From: Alphaproteobacteria bacterium SO-S41
Lineage (GTDB): Bacteria; Pseudomonadota; Alphaproteobacteria; Micropepsales; Micropepsaceae
Assembly (NCBI GenBank): GCA_019670725.1
Contig: AP024629.1
Location: forward strand, 1,364,001-1,428,000
Direction of reading: 5' to 3'
DNA: 64,000 bases
Shown here piece after piece: positions 8,001 through 18,330 of this stretch. Within the stretch, counting starts at the first letter, position 1, and the number at the start of each line of letters is the position of its first letter. A program made the translations under genes and the position numbers. Under the pieces are notes generated by a model. It was not told where the DNA came from, did no database searches, and saw only the letters and a list, made by a program, of their open reading frames with translations.

Positions 8001-10658
8001 ATGACCAGCCTGACCGACATCCGCTCCGCCTTTCTCGGCCATTTTGCCGCCCAAGGGCATGAAATCGTCCCCTCCGCGCCCCTCGTGCCGCGCAATGACC
8101 CGACGCTCATGTTCGTCAATGCCGGCATGGTGCCGTTCAAGAACGTCTTCACCGGGGCCGAAACCCGGGCGATTCCGCGCGCCACCTCGTCGCAGAAATG
8201 CGTCCGCGCGGGCGGCAAGCACAACGATCTCGACAATGTCGGCTACACCGCCCGGCACCACACCTTCTTCGAGATGCTGGGGAATTTCTCGTTCGGCGAT
8301 TATTTCAAGGAACAGGCGATCACTCTCGCTTGGGACCTGATCTCGAAGACCTTTGCGCTGCCCAAGGATCGCCTGCTGGTCACCGTCTATCACACGGACG
8401 ACGTGGCGGCGGACCTCTGGAAGAAGATTGGCGGCTTCGGCGACGACCGGATCATCCGCATCGCGAATTCCGACAATTTCTGGTCGATGGGCGATACCGG
8501 CCCGTGCGGGCCGTGTTCGGAGATTTTCTACGACTACGGCGACAAGATCGCGGGTGGCCCGCCAGGCAGCCCGGACCAGGATGGCGACCGCTTCGTCGAG
8601 TTTTGGAACCTCGTCTTCATGCAGTACGAGCAGGTCGCGCCCGGCGAGCGGGTCGATCTGCCCAAGCCCTCGATCGATACCGGCATGGGGCTGGAGCGGA
8701 TCGCCTCGATCCTGCAGGGCAAGACGTCGAATTATGATACGGACCTTTTCCGCGCGCTGATTGAGGCGTCGGCGTCGCTGACCGGCGTCGCGGCGGACGG
8801 GCCGCAGGCGGCGAGCCACCGGGTGATCGCCGATCACCTGCGTGCGTCCTCGTTCCTGATCGCCGATGGCGTGATGCCGTCGAACGAAGGTCGCGGCTAT
8901 GTCCTCCGGCGCATCATGCGCCGCGCGATGCGCCATGCGCATCTGCTGGGTGCGAAAGATCCGCTGATGCACCGCCTCGTGCCGGTGCTCGTCGCGCAGA
9001 TGGGCGCGGCTTACAGCGAACTCGTGCGCGGCGAGGCCGTCATTGAGGAGATGCTGGAGCTTGAGGAAGTCCGCTTCCGCCAGACGCTGGAGCGTGGGCT
9101 TCGCCTGCTCGACGACGCGGTCGGGGAGATGAAGACCAAGGAGCTGCCGGGCGAGATCGCCTTCAAGCTCTACGACACGTTCGGCTTCCCGCTCGACCTG
9201 ACGCAGGATGCGCTGCGCGCCAAGGATCTGACGGTCGACCTCAAGGGCTTCGACGCCGCGATGGCGGCGCAGAAGGCGGCGGCGCGCGCGGCCTGGGCCG
9301 GCTCGGGCGAGGCGGCGACGGAGGCCGTGTGGTTCGCGATCCGCGAGCGCGAAGGCGCGACGGAATTCCTCGGCTATGACGCCGACACCGCGCAGGGCCG
9401 CATCGTCGCGCTGGTCAAGGGCGGCGTCGAGGTTGACGAGCTGAAGGCCGGCGAGGACGGCATCATTGTCGTCAACCAGACGCCCTTCTATGGCGAGAGC
9501 GGCGGCCAGGCCGGCGACAGCGGCACGATCACCGACGGCGCATCGCGCTTCGCGGTGAGCGACACGCAGAAGAAGCTGGGCGTGCTGCATGTCCATGTCG
9601 GCAAGGTCGAGAGCGGTGTCTTCCGCAAGGGCGGCGACGCGGGACTGACGATCGATGTCGAGAAGCGCCGGGCGACGCGCGCCAACCACTCCGCGACGCA
9701 TCTGCTGCACGAGGCGCTGCGCCGCGTGCTGGGCACGCATGTCAGCCAGAAGGGCTCGCTGGTTGCGCATGACAGGCTGCGCTTCGATTTCAGCCATCCC
9801 AAGGCACTGACGCAGGCGGAGATCGCGGCGATCGAGGCTCAAGTGAACAGCGTTATCCGCGATAACAATGCGGTCTCGACGCGGCTGATGACGCCCGACG
9901 AGGCGGTCGCGGCCGGCGCGCTGGCGCTGTTCGGCGAGAAGTATGGCGACGAAGTCCGCGTGCTGGGCATGCCGAGCTCGCGCGACGCGGCGGGCAAGAC
10001 ATTTTCGGTCGAACTCTGCGGCGGCACCCATGTCGCGCGGCTCGGCGATATCGCGCTCTTCAAGATCGTGTCGGAAAGCGCGGTCTCGTCCGGCGTCCGC
10101 CGCATCGAGGCGCTGACCGGCGAAGCGGCGCGGCTCTATCTTGAAGGCCAGGCTGGCATTGCCCGCGAGGCGGCAGCGGCGATCAAGGCGGCGCCGGCCG
10201 AACTCGTAGAACGCGTCGTCACGCTGGCGGACGAGCGCCGCCGGTTGGAGCGTGAACTCGCCGACGTGAAGAAGAAGCTGGCGCTGGCGGGTCCGGCCAG
10301 CTCGGGCGGCGAAGAGATCGAAAAGATCGGCGCGCGCAACGCGATCCTGAAGGTCGTCTCCGGCGTACCGGCAAAGGACCTGAAAGGTCTTGCTGACGAA
10401 GCGAAGGCGAAGCTCGGCTCGGGCGTCGTCGCCTTCGTCACCGATGACGGCGGCAAGGCATCGATCGTCGTCGGCGTCACCAGCGACCTCACCGCGACCT
10501 TCGACGCGGTCGCGCTGGTGCGCGTCGCCAACGAGAAGCTCGGCGGCAAAGGCGGCGGCGGGCGGCCGGACATGGCGCAGGCCGGCGGGCCCGATCCCAG
10601 TAAGGCCGCCGAAGCGCTGGACGCCATTCGCGGCGCACTCCTCTCCGCCGCGGCCTAA
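8001..10658 (+). CDS. alaS: Alanine-tRNA ligase
   Basis: A full-length 885-residue AlaRS, which charges tRNA-Ala and edits mischarged Ser or Gly. The N-terminal class II catalytic core is recognisable ([17 protein letters not shown]). The editing domain carries [16 protein letters not shown], and its zinc/editing site includes [11 protein letters not shown]. The C-Ala domain with a coiled coil and a Gly-rich [13 protein letters not shown] segment completes the chain. The start is the ATG at 8001; no leader peptide or T-box is visible. The antiporter gene follows after 9 bases. Confidence 0.98.
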   Translation: MTSLTDIRSAFLGHFAAQGHEIVPSAPLVPRNDPTLMFVNAGMVPFKNVFTGAETRAIPRATSSQKCVRAGGKHNDLDNVGYTARHHTFFEMLGNFSFGDYFKEQAITLAWDLISKTFALPKDRLLVTVYHTDDVAADLWKKIGGFGDDRIIRIANSDNFWSMGDTGPCGPCSEIFYDYGDKIAGGPPGSPDQDGDRFVEFWNLVFMQYEQVAPGERVDLPKPSIDTGMGLERIASILQGKTSNYDTDLFRALIEASASLTGVAADGPQAASHRVIADHLRASSFLIADGVMPSNEGRGYVLRRIMRRAMRHAHLLGAKDPLMHRLVPVLVAQMGAAYSELVRGEAVIEEMLELEEVRFRQTLERGLRLLDDAVGEMKTKELPGEIAFKLYDTFGFPLDLTQDALRAKDLTVDLKGFDAAMAAQKAAARAAWAGSGEAATEAVWFAIREREGATEFLGYDADTAQGRIVALVKGGVEVDELKAGEDGIIVVNQTPFYGESGGQAGDSGTITDGASRFAVSDTQKKLGVLHVHVGKVESGVFRKGGDAGLTIDVEKRRATRANHSATHLLHEALRRVLGTHVSQKGSLVAHDRLRFDFSHPKALTQAEIAAIEAQVNSVIRDNNAVSTRLMTPDEAVAAGALALFGEKYGDEVRVLGMPSSRDAAGKTFSVELCGGTHVARLGDIALFKIVSESAVSSGVRRIEALTGEAARLYLEGQAGIAREAAAAIKAAPAELVERVVTLADERRRLERELADVKKKLALAGPASSGGEEIEKIGARNAILKVVSGVPAKDLKGLADEAKAKLGSGVVAFVTDDGGKASIVVGVTSDLTATFDAVALVRVANEKLGGKGGGGRPDMAQAGGPDPSKAAEALDAIRGALLSAAA

Positions 10659-10667
10659 GGCGGTTCG

Positions 10668-12392
10668 ATGGCGGGTGCGGGGGCCATCGAGCAATTCAAG
10701 GATGCGATGGTCTTCCTGGCGGTCGCCGGGATCGGCGTGCCGCTGCTGCAGCGGCTGAAGGTCAATCCCGTTCTCGGCTTCATGCTGGCCGGCATGGCGA
10801 TCGGGCCGTACGGGCTCGGCCTGCTGGTCGGCGAGCAGCCGTGGCTCAGCTGGGCGACGATCAACAAGCCCGCGGACTTCGAGGGTCTCGGCGAGATCGG
10901 CGTCATCTTCCTGCTGTTCACGATCGGACTCGATCTGTCGTTTGCACGGCTGTGGACGCTGCGCCGCCTCGTCTTCGGGCTCGGCTCGGCGCAGGTGGCT
11001 GCTAGCGCGCTGGTGCTGGGTGGCGCGCTGACATTGGCGGGGCTGACCTTCTGGCCGGCAATCGTGGCGGGACTGGGCCTCGCGCTGTCGTCGACGGCGG
11101 TCGTGATGCAGCTCCTCATCAGCCGCCATCGCTTCGCGACATCGGAGGGGCAGACCACGTTCGCCGTTCTGCTGATGCAGGATCTGATGGTGGTGCCGAT
11201 CCTCTTCCTGGTCGGGGCGCTCGGCGCGCCGGTCGGCGAGACCATGACCGACCAGATCATGCTCACGATCGGCTATGGCGTCGCGGCGGTCGTGCTGCTG
11301 CTGCTGACCGGGCGGTTCGTCGTGCCGTGGGTGATGCGCGCGGCGGCGAAATCGGAAAGCCACGAGATCTTCATCGCCGTCGTCCTGCTGGTCGCGCTGG
11401 CCAGCGCGGCGCTCACTGGCGCGGCGGGATTGCCGACCTCGCTGGGCGCGTTCATCGCTGGCGCTATGCTGGCCGAAAGCGCGTTCAAGCATCAGGTCGA
11501 AGCCGACATCGAACCGTTCAAGGGCCTACTGCTGGGCCTCTTCTTCGTCTATGTCGGTATGTCCATCGATCTCGCCTTCGTGTGGGCGAATATCGAGGTG
11601 GTGCTGATCGGCCTGGCGGCGCTGGTCGTCCTGAAGTTGATCGTGCTGCTGGGCATCGGCGCGCTGTTCCGCGTGCCGTTCTCGACCAGTCTGCAGGTCT
11701 CGTTTCTGCTCGCCCATGGCGGCGAATTCGCGCTGATCCTGCTCGCTGCGGCGGCGGAGTCGGGACTCCTGGACCATACCGTGTCGCAGATCCTCGTCGC
11801 CGTCGTCGTCCTGTCGATGGCGCTGACGACGCCGCTGGACGAGATCGGCCGGCGCCTCGCCGCCCTGTCAGAAGGGCGACGCGCGGAGCGTCCGCGGCTG
11901 GAGACGGCCGACAAGGATGGACCGGTCATCGTCGGCGGCTATGGCCGGGTCGGGCAGATGATCGCGCAGGTGCTGGACGCCGAAAGCGTGCCGTGGCTGG
12001 CGCTGGACGCTGATCCGACGATCGTGACGGCGGCGCGCAAGGCGGGCTTGCCGGTCTTCTTCGGCGACTCGACGCGCAAGGAGGTGCTGCTGCGCGCCGG
12101 AGCCAATCGCGCACCGGCCTTCGTGGTGACGCTGTCCAATCCCCAGCTTGCCGAGCGCATGGTGCGGGCGGTGCGCGACGAATGGCCGGGGCCGCCGCTC
12201 TTTGCGCGCGCCAAGGACTGGAAGCACGCCGACCATCTGCGCCGGCTCGGCGTCGATGACGTCATTCCCGAAGCGGTCGAGGGCAGCCTGCAGCTCGCGG
12301 CGCATGTGCTGGAAGGGCTCGGCTTCGAGGAAGAAGCCATCGAGGCGCGCATCGAGGAAGAGCGCGAACGGGCGAAGACGAGCCACGATTAA
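10668..12392 (+). CDS. CPA2 monovalent cation:proton antiporter with TrkA-N domain (Kef/YbaL-like)
   Basis: A 574-residue inner-membrane protein. About a dozen hydrophobic segments fill residues 10-390 (Na+/H+ exchanger fold, e.g. GEIGVIFLLFTIGLDLSF). A cytosolic TrkA-N nucleotide-binding domain starts near residue 419 with the Rossmann motif VGGYGRVGQMIAQVL. This matches the KefB/KefC/YbaL group, which exports K+ in exchange for H+ under redox or electrophile control. No KefF/KefG partner is adjacent. The gene begins 9 bases after alaS and is probably co-transcribed with it. Confidence 0.9.
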   Translation: MAGAGAIEQFKDAMVFLAVAGIGVPLLQRLKVNPVLGFMLAGMAIGPYGLGLLVGEQPWLSWATINKPADFEGLGEIGVIFLLFTIGLDLSFARLWTLRRLVFGLGSAQVAASALVLGGALTLAGLTFWPAIVAGLGLALSSTAVVMQLLISRHRFATSEGQTTFAVLLMQDLMVVPILFLVGALGAPVGETMTDQIMLTIGYGVAAVVLLLLTGRFVVPWVMRAAAKSESHEIFIAVVLLVALASAALTGAAGLPTSLGAFIAGAMLAESAFKHQVEADIEPFKGLLLGLFFVYVGMSIDLAFVWANIEVVLIGLAALVVLKLIVLLGIGALFRVPFSTSLQVSFLLAHGGEFALILLAAAAESGLLDHTVSQILVAVVVLSMALTTPLDEIGRRLAALSEGRRAERPRLETADKDGPVIVGGYGRVGQMIAQVLDAESVPWLALDADPTIVTAARKAGLPVFFGDSTRKEVLLRAGANRAPAFVVTLSNPQLAERMVRAVRDEWPGPPLFARAKDWKHADHLRRLGVDDVIPEAVEGSLQLAAHVLEGLGFEEEAIEARIEEERERAKTSHD

Positions 12393-12412
12393 CCGGGTTA
12401 ACTCCCCATCCC

Positions 12413-12494
12413 GTCATGGCCGCCCTTGAGGCGGCCATCCATTTGGTCAGCGAGCCGGTCGCCACTGGATGGCCGGGTCAAGCCCGGCCATGAC
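12413..12494. repeat. REP-like palindromic mosaic element, copy A
   Basis: An 82-bp unit bounded by GTCATGGCC and GGCCATGAC contains two hairpins: GGCCGCC/GGCGGCC with loop CTTGA and GGCCGGG/CCCGGCC with loop TCAAG. It is the reverse arrangement of the copy at 43863-43942. It lies between the convergent antiporter and icd genes. Confidence 0.85.
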
Positions 12495-12512
12495 GAGGTA
12501 GTTCGGACAGAA

Positions 12513-12538
12513 AAAGGCCCGCTTTGCAGCGGGCCTTT
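12513..12538. terminator. Bidirectional terminator between the antiporter gene and icd
   Basis: AAAGGCCCGCT-TTGC-AGCGGGCCTTT is a perfect 11-bp stem with a 4-base loop. On the minus strand it is followed by TTTTT-type sequence, making it a good icd terminator; on the plus strand it follows the antiporter gene. Confidence 0.9.
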
Positions 12539-12559
12539 CGTGTGTTCGTGCGGCTGAAT

Positions 12560-13771
12560 TTACTTCAGCGCTGCCGTCAAATTGTCGGCGACCTTGTCGA
12601 GGAAGCCTTCGGTGGTCTGCCAGGACTGGTCGGGGCCGACGAGGACGGCCATGTCCTTGGTCATGTCGCCGGCTTCGACGGTGGCGATGCAGACGTCTTC
12701 AAGCTTCTGGGCAAAGTCGGCGAGCGCCTGGTTGTCGTCGAGCTTGGCGCGGTGCTGTAGGCCGCGGGTCCAGGCGAAGATCGAGGCGATCGAGTTGGTC
12801 GAGGTCTTCTCGCCTTTCTGGTGGGCGCGGTAATGGCGCGTCACGGTGCCGTGCGCGGCTTCGGCCAGGACGGTCTTGCCGTCCGGGGTCATCAGCACCG
12901 AGGTCATGAGGCCGAGCGAGCCGAAGCCCTGAGCGACCGAATCCGACTGCACGTCGCCGTCGTAGTTCTTGCACGCCCACACGAAGCCGCCGGACCACTT
13001 CATCGCCGAGGCGACCATGTCGTCGATCAGGCGGTGCTCGTAGGTGAGGCCCGCGGCGGCGTATTTGTCCTTGAACTCGTCCTGATAGACCTTCTCGAAG
13101 ATGTCCTTGAAGCGGCCGTCATAGGCTTTCAGGATCGTGTTCTTGGTCGACATGTAGAGCGGATAGCCGCGGTTCAGCGCGAAGAGCAGGCTGGTGCGCG
13201 CAAACTCCTCGATCGACTCGTCGAGGTTGTACATGCCCATCGCCACGCCCGACGACTTGAAGTCGTAGACCTCGTGCTCGATCGTCTTTCCGTCGGCGCC
13301 GGTGAAGGTCATGGTCAGCTTGCCGGGGCCGGGGACCAGGAAGTCGGTCGCCTTGTACTGGTCGCCGAAAGCGTGACGACCGACGACGATGGGCTGGGTC
13401 CAGCCGGGGACGAGGCGCGGCACGTTCTGACAGATGATCGGCTCGCGGAAGATGACGCCGCCGAGCACGTTGCGGATCGTGCCGTTGGGCGACTTCCACA
13501 TCTTCTTCAGGCCGAATTCTTTCACCCGGGCTTCGTCCGGCGTGATGGTCGCGCATTTGACGCCGACGCCGTGCTTCTTGATCGCCGCGGCGGCGTCGAG
13601 GGTCACCTGGTCATTGGTCTCATCGCGATACTCGATCCCCAGGTCGTAGACCTCGATCGGGATGTCGAGGAAGGGAAGGATCAGCTTCTCCTTGATCAGC
13701 GCCCAGATGATGCGGGTCATCTCGTCGCCGTCGAGATCGACAACGGGGTTCGCGACTTTGATCTTTTCCAT
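12560..13771 (-). CDS. icd: NADP-dependent isocitrate dehydrogenase
   Basis: A 403-residue homodimeric-type IDH of the TCA cycle, converting isocitrate to 2-oxoglutarate with NADPH production. The N-terminus [19 protein letters not shown] and the HGTVTRHYR segment are diagnostic. I choose the ATG whose first base is 13771 because AAGAGG precedes it at good spacing and the length matches alphaproteobacterial IDH. Upstream in-frame codons (to 14008) run through the divergent gene. It is divergent from the TrmJ-like gene with an 88-base shared control region. Confidence 0.97.
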   Translation of the reverse strand: MEKIKVANPVVDLDGDEMTRIIWALIKEKLILPFLDIPIEVYDLGIEYRDETNDQVTLDAAAAIKKHGVGVKCATITPDEARVKEFGLKKMWKSPNGTIRNVLGGVIFREPIICQNVPRLVPGWTQPIVVGRHAFGDQYKATDFLVPGPGKLTMTFTGADGKTIEHEVYDFKSSGVAMGMYNLDESIEEFARTSLLFALNRGYPLYMSTKNTILKAYDGRFKDIFEKVYQDEFKDKYAAAGLTYEHRLIDDMVASAMKWSGGFVWACKNYDGDVQSDSVAQGFGSLGLMTSVLMTPDGKTVLAEAAHGTVTRHYRAHQKGEKTSTNSIASIFAWTRGLQHRAKLDDNQALADFAQKLEDVCIATVEAGDMTKDMAVLVGPDQSWQTTEGFLDKVADNLTAALK

Positions 13772-13859
13772 GAAATCCTCTTGGACGGGCGGACGGGGCG
13801 GTTTGCCGGACGTTGGGGCAGGGTATAACAGCGCCCCGCCGCGTGCGTGAAGGACTGAA

Positions 13860-14678
13860 ATGAGCCAATCCCTGCCAGAAACGCCCCCGCCGGCGGTGAT
13901 CCTCGCCGATCCGCAGCTGGGCGAGAATATCGGGGCGGTGGCGCGGTCCATGGCCAATTTCGGGCTGGGGGACCTCAGGCTCGTCAGGCCGCGGGACGGC
14001 TGGCCCAATGCACGGGCCTATGCGGTGTCGTCGGGGGCGACCTGGATCCTGGAGGGGGTCAGGGTCTTCGATACGGTCGCCGAGGCGATCAGCGGGTTGA
14101 CCATGGTGATCGCGACCACGGCGCGGGACCGGGAAATGGCCAAGGAGGTGCTGACCCCGCCCGAGGCCGCGCGGCGGCTGCGCGAACGGGCCGTGACGGG
14201 GGCGCCGACCGGGTTTCTCTTCGGGTCGGAGCGGGCGGGGCTGACGAATGAGGATGTGGTGCTGGCCGATGCCGTGCTGACCGTGCCGACCGATGCGCGG
14301 TTCTCGTCGATGAACATCGCGCAGGCGGCGCTGCTGAGCTTCTATGAGTGGTTCAAGAGCGCGGACGAGACGCCGGCGGTGAGCCTCGATCTCGGGCGGT
14401 TCGATCTCGCCGCGAAGGAGGAGCTGCTCGGCTTCTTCGACCATATCGAGCGCGAGCTGGACGAGGCGGGGTTCTTGTTCCCGCCGGCCAAGCGCCCGGC
14501 GATGGTGCGGAACCTCCGCAATATCTGGCAGCGGGCACAGCTCTCGCAGCAGGACGTGCGCACCATGCGCGGGATCGTGACGGCGCTGGTCCATCGTCCG
14601 CACGCCAAGCGCAATGCGGAAAAAGCGGCAGCAAAAGCCGCGGCTGAACAAGAACAGGACTCCGGCGAGACGACATGA
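13860..14678 (+). CDS. TrmJ-like SPOUT RNA 2'-O-methyltransferase
   Basis: A 272-residue SpoU/TrmH-superfamily methyltransferase of the TrmJ branch (tRNA Cm32/Um32 in E. coli). The three SPOUT motifs are present: [14 protein letters not shown] near residues 24-37, [10 protein letters not shown] near 119-128 and [15 protein letters not shown] near 150-164, which together form the knotted SAM site. A Lys/Ala-rich tail (about 245-265) may bind RNA. It is the first gene of a tightly packed operon and overlaps the hydrolase gene by 4 bases (ATGA). Confidence 0.88.
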   Translation: MSQSLPETPPPAVILADPQLGENIGAVARSMANFGLGDLRLVRPRDGWPNARAYAVSSGATWILEGVRVFDTVAEAISGLTMVIATTARDREMAKEVLTPPEAARRLRERAVTGAPTGFLFGSERAGLTNEDVVLADAVLTVPTDARFSSMNIAQAALLSFYEWFKSADETPAVSLDLGRFDLAAKEELLGFFDHIERELDEAGFLFPPAKRPAMVRNLRNIWQRAQLSQQDVRTMRGIVTALVHRPHAKRNAEKAAAKAAAEQEQDSGETT

Positions 14679-15565
14679 CCATCAGGGAAGGGTTCGTCGA
14701 TATCGGCGATGCCAAGCTGCATTATTTCGCGGCGGGCGATCCCGCCAAGCCGATGCTGGTTTTCCTGCACGGCTTTCCGGAGTTCGGCGGCATGTGGCGC
14801 GCGACAATGGAACGGCTGAGCGATCGCTTCTTCTGCCTCGCGCCCGACCAGCTTGGTTACAATCTCAGCGACAAGCCGGACGAGATCGCGCGCTATCGCA
14901 CCAAGCGGCTGGTCGAGGATGTCACCAGCTTCGTGAAGGCGTTCCCGCCGCGGCGGAAATTCACGCTGGTGGCGCATGACTGGGGTGGCGCGGTGGGCTG
15001 GGCCTATGCGCTGAAGCATCCCGAGACGCTGTCGAAACTGGTCATCGTCAATGCCGTGCATCCCGCCGCCTTCCAGCGCGAGATCGCGCGCAATTCGGAC
15101 CAGGCCAAGGCCAGCCAGTACATGGTCGACATGCAGGGCGCGGATGCCGATGCTGCCTTTGCCGCCGACGATTTCGCGCGGCTGCGCCATTCGTTCCGGC
15201 AAATCACGATGTCGGCCGCAGAGCTGGCCGACTATCGCGGGGCATGGTCTCAGCCGGGCGCGATCCGGGGCATGCTGAATTGGTATCGCGCGATGCGGCT
15301 GGTGCCACCGGCGGTGAAGGACGGCGTCGCGACCAGCGCTGCGCCGCGCGCCTATGACGAGGCGGCGCTGACGGTGAAGGTGCCGACGCTGGTGCTGTGG
15401 GGGCTTCAGGACCAGGCGCTTCTGCCGGGTTGTATCAAGGGGCTCGACCAGTGGGTGCCGCAACTCACGCTGAAGACTTTCGCTGAGGCCTCGCACTGGC
15501 TGGTGCATGAGGAGCCTGAGCAGGTCGCAGCGGAGATCGCGGCGTTCGCGGGGGCGGCGGCATGA
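14675..15565 (+). CDS. Alpha/beta hydrolase (epoxide hydrolase-like)
   Basis: A 296-residue alpha/beta hydrolase. The oxyanion motif HGFPEF sits at residues 32-37 and the nucleophile elbow AHDWGG places Asp at 102. A catalytic His candidate lies in SHWLVHEEP near 279. An Asp nucleophile with HGxP is typical of epoxide hydrolases and haloalkane dehalogenases; the substrate is unknown. Start and stop overlap the neighbours by 4 bases on each side, indicating translational coupling. Confidence 0.87.
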   Translation: MTIREGFVDIGDAKLHYFAAGDPAKPMLVFLHGFPEFGGMWRATMERLSDRFFCLAPDQLGYNLSDKPDEIARYRTKRLVEDVTSFVKAFPPRRKFTLVAHDWGGAVGWAYALKHPETLSKLVIVNAVHPAAFQREIARNSDQAKASQYMVDMQGADADAAFAADDFARLRHSFRQITMSAAELADYRGAWSQPGAIRGMLNWYRAMRLVPPAVKDGVATSAAPRAYDEAALTVKVPTLVLWGLQDQALLPGCIKGLDQWVPQLTLKTFAEASHWLVHEEPEQVAAEIAAFAGAAA

Positions 15566-16137
15566 TCGGGCCCGATGTGAAGCTGAACGCGCCGGCCTTC
15601 GTGCATCCCACCGCGCAGCTCTATGGCGACGTGACGATCGAGGCGGGCGCGAGCGTGTGGCCGAATGTCGTGATGCGGGCGGAGATGTATCGCATCGTCA
15701 TTGGCGCGAACACGAACGTGCAGGATTTCGTGATGTGCCATGTCGGCGACGGCGCGGACACGATCGTTGGCGCGAACTGCTCGATCACCCATCATGTGAC
15801 GCTGCATGGCTGTACGATCGGCGACAATTGCCTCATCGGCATCGGCGCGACGATCATGGACGGCTGCGTGATCGGCGAGAATTCGATCGTCGCGGGCGGC
15901 GCGTTCCTGAAAGAGCGGACGGTTATTCCCGCGAACTCCATCGTCATGGGCGCGCCAGGCAAGGTGACGAAGACGCGCAACAACGCGCTCGCCAATGCCT
16001 TCAACGCCTTCATGTACCGCGTGAATGGCGAGGCCTATGCGCGCGGCGATTATCGCTACTGGTCGTCGCAGGCGTTCAAAGCCGAGGCTGAGATCGAGAA
16101 GGCGCGGCTGTTCGCGTTGCACGGCGGTGCGGCGTGA
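15562..16137 (+). CDS. Gamma carbonic anhydrase-family protein (left-handed beta-helix)
   Basis: A 191-residue hexapeptide-repeat protein. Repeats of the form [IV]G-N..I run across residues 20-150, and His residues in MCHVGDG and SITHHVTLHG supply the three-His metal site of gamma-class carbonic anhydrases (YrdA/PaaY-like). A C-terminal helix follows. Activity as a carbonic anhydrase is not certain; many members act as thioesterase-like or unknown enzymes. It is coupled to both neighbours by 4-base overlaps. Confidence 0.87.
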   Translation: MIGPDVKLNAPAFVHPTAQLYGDVTIEAGASVWPNVVMRAEMYRIVIGANTNVQDFVMCHVGDGADTIVGANCSITHHVTLHGCTIGDNCLIGIGATIMDGCVIGENSIVAGGAFLKERTVIPANSIVMGAPGKVTKTRNNALANAFNAFMYRVNGEAYARGDYRYWSSQAFKAEAEIEKARLFALHGGAA

Positions 16138-17213
16138 CGATCCGCTATGCCATGATTGGCGGCGGTCCGGGCGCGATGATCGGCGAGGCGCACCGCATGA
16201 CGGCCCGCGCGGCCGGATTCGAACTCGTAGCCGGGGCGTTTTCATCCGACCCCGCGAAGTCGCAGGCGCAGGCCGTGAAGAGCGGGCTGGAGGCAGCGCG
16301 GGGCTATGCGACCTGGCCCGCGTTGATTGCCGACGCGGGCGCGCTCGCGCTCGATGCGATCGTCATCGTGACGCCCAACCATTTGCATGCGCAGCCGGCG
16401 ATCGCCGCGCTGAACGCGGGGCTGCATGTCGTCTGCGACAAGCCCCTAGCGGTGAGTGTGGCGCAGGCCGAGGCGATCGCCGAGGCGGCGCGCGCGGCCA
16501 ACCGGATCGTGGGCGTGACCTGTACCTATGCCGGGTTCGGCGGGCCGCAATTGGCAGCGAAGATTGTCGCAGAAGGCGGGATCGGCTCGTTGCGGCTGGT
16601 CCAGGCGGAATACTGCCAGGACTGGCTGGCGACGAAGCTGGAGGACGGCGGGCAGGGTCCCGCCGCATGGCGGACCGATCCGGCGCGCAGCGGTCCGGCG
16701 GGGGCCACCGGCGATATCGGCAGCCATCTGTGGCAGATGATCGAGATCGTGACGGGGCGCCGCGCGGCGGCGCTGTCGGCCGATCTGACGGCGCTGGTCG
16801 AGGGCCGCATGCTCGACGACACCGCGCTGATCCGCCTGCGCTATCCCGACGGTGCGCGCGGGCAGATGACGATCACCCAGGCCGCCGTGGGTGGCGCGGG
16901 CCTGCGCTTCCAGATCATGGGCGACACAGGCGGCGTGATCTGGCGGCAGGACGATCCGCTGCATGTGACGCTGATGAAGAAGGGTGGGGCGACGGAGGTG
17001 TTCGACGTCGCCAATGAGGGGCCTTTCGCCGCCGTGAAGGGGCCCCCGATCGGCTTCCTCGATGCCTTCGTCGATCTCTATCGCCGGTTCGGCGGCGCGA
17101 TCCGCGGCGAGGCGGTCTCCTATCCCGGCGTCGAAGACGGGGTACGCGGGATGGCGTTCATCGAAGCAGCCGTGGCGTCGTCCAAGGCCGACGGTGCGTG
17201 GCTGACGCTATGA
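16134..17213 (+). CDS. Gfo/Idh/MocA-family oxidoreductase
   Basis: A 359-residue NAD(P)-dependent dehydrogenase. The N-terminal Rossmann motif is IGGGPGAMIGEAHR (about residues 8-21), and the CDKPLA signature of the family is near residue 101. The C-terminal alpha/beta domain spans about 130-345. Members oxidise or reduce sugars, inositols or biliverdin-like substrates; the substrate here is unknown. It starts with GTG at 16134, inside the GTGA overlap with the upstream stop, and overlaps csaA by 4 bases. Confidence 0.85.
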   Translation: MTIRYAMIGGGPGAMIGEAHRMTARAAGFELVAGAFSSDPAKSQAQAVKSGLEAARGYATWPALIADAGALALDAIVIVTPNHLHAQPAIAALNAGLHVVCDKPLAVSVAQAEAIAEAARAANRIVGVTCTYAGFGGPQLAAKIVAEGGIGSLRLVQAEYCQDWLATKLEDGGQGPAAWRTDPARSGPAGATGDIGSHLWQMIEIVTGRRAAALSADLTALVEGRMLDDTALIRLRYPDGARGQMTITQAAVGGAGLRFQIMGDTGGVIWRQDDPLHVTLMKKGGATEVFDVANEGPFAAVKGPPIGFLDAFVDLYRRFGGAIRGEAVSYPGVEDGVRGMAFIEAAVASSKADGAWLTL

Positions 17214-17542
17214 TCAGCTTCGACGATTTTCTCAAAGTCGATATCCGCGTCGGCACGGTGCTGCGCGCCGAGGCGTTCCCGGAGGCGCGCAAGCCGGCGT
17301 TCAAGCTGTGGATCGATTTCGGGCCGGAGATCGGCGAGCGGAAGAGCTCGGCGCAGATCACGGTACGGCACCGGCTGGAGGATCTGCCCGGGCGTCAGGT
17401 CTTCGCTGTCGTGAATTTTCCGCCGCGGCAGGTCGGGCCGTTCATGTCGGAAGTGCTGGTTCTCGGCGCCCATGACGCCGAGAACCACGTCGTGCTGCTC
17501 GGCCCCGATTTTCCGGTGCCTAACGGATCGCGGATGCTGTGA
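17210..17542 (+). CDS. csaA: CsaA-like tRNA-binding protein
   Basis: A 110-residue OB-fold protein of the tRNA_bind/CsaA family (MISFDDFLKVDIRVGTVLRAE start, then KSSAQIT and VNFPPRQVG). CsaA is described as an export-related chaperone in Bacillus and binds tRNA or proteins; the role here is unproven. The ATG at 17210 lies in the ATGA overlap with the preceding stop. It is the last gene of the operon, and the convergent neighbour begins at the very next base. Confidence 0.88.
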   Translation: MISFDDFLKVDIRVGTVLRAEAFPEARKPAFKLWIDFGPEIGERKSSAQITVRHRLEDLPGRQVFAVVNFPPRQVGPFMSEVLVLGAHDAENHVVLLGPDFPVPNGSRML

Positions 17543-18067
17543 TCAGAGCGGACGGACGGAGCTGACCGTCTTCTCGAACAGGTCCTTCAGCTCGTCGTAC
17601 TTCTCGGGCGTCGTGTAGCAGCCTGCGTTCACCAGGCGGCCGGTGAGGGCGATGACGGCCATGCGCGCCTTGACGGCGATCGGGGCGCCCATCGCGTTCG
17701 GTTGAAGGGTAAGGGTCGCGATCTGCATATACATGCCGCCGAGGTCGCGGGATTCGGTCTCGCTGACTTCCATCTTGGAGGCGTCGATGCCGACGATGTT
17801 GGCCCAGCCGGCGAGGTCCATGGGCTTGGACAGTTCGGCGTTGATCTGGTCCTGGGTCAGGGCGGCGAGGGCGGGGATTTCGTTCGACTGCGCGTTGCAG
17901 TTGGTCGCGCCGTCCGGGCTCTGAACCCCGGAAAGACCGGCCGCAAGGCCCGTCTGGGGCGTCCAGCCTTCGGGGAAGTCGACGGTGAACTTGCCGCCCG
18001 CATCCTGGAAAGCGGTGAGGCCGAGGGCGACGGTGGAGATGGCAAGAAGGCGGGCAAGTCTGAGCAT
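17543..18067 (-). CDS. Small secreted protein of unknown function
   Basis: A 174-residue exported protein. The ATG whose first base is 18067 gives a signal peptide (LLAISTVALGLTAF); longer in-frame starts lack one. The mature part has KFTVDFPEGW near the start, resembling proteins that score product or toxin load, and two Cys residues (NCNAQ, AGCYTT) that may pair. I do not recognise a family. It abuts the csaA stop and would terminate with no obvious hairpin. Confidence 0.7.
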   Translation of the reverse strand: MLRLARLLAISTVALGLTAFQDAGGKFTVDFPEGWTPQTGLAAGLSGVQSPDGATNCNAQSNEIPALAALTQDQINAELSKPMDLAGWANIVGIDASKMEVSETESRDLGGMYMQIATLTLQPNAMGAPIAVKARMAVIALTGRLVNAGCYTTPEKYDELKDLFEKTVSSVRPL

Positions 18068-18170
18068 TGGAGGTCCGTTCCAGCGATGAAGGCGGCAGAA
18101 TAGGGCTATAAACGCTGTATCGGACCTGAATGCTGCAGACCAGCCCCGCGTCGTTTCGCCGCTTCTTGCC

Positions 18171-18198
18171 TTGACTTGGCCCCGGCCATCCGTATGTT
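18171..18198 (+). promoter_or_regulatory. Predicted rpsD promoter and leader
   Basis: TTGACT at 18171-18176 and TATGTT at 18193-18198 are 16 bases apart. The roughly 125-base leader that follows contains two small stem-loops (GACAG/CTGTC at 18244-18260 and GTCCC-GCAA-GGGAC at 18266-18279). These could be a target for S4 autoregulation; this is inference only. Confidence 0.5.
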
Positions 18199-18330
18199 CC
18201 GCGGCCTTCGTCGGGGTCAGGCCCGGCGGGGACATGCACCCGTGACAGTTTCAGGCTGTCTGTCGGTCCCGCAAGGGACAGAGGAGGGGCGTTTTCCGAA
18301 CCTGACGACGATGAGCTATGGGAAATCGCT

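Noticed and set aside
7938-11492. 1184-residue open frame on the minus strand over alaS and the antiporter gene
   Set aside because: It is antisense to two clearly recognised genes; Arg/His/Gln-rich low-complexity translation is typical of GC-rich shadow frames.
18199-18330. Riboswitch or small RNA in the rpsD leader
   Set aside because: Only short stems are visible, and no known riboswitch consensus was recognised.
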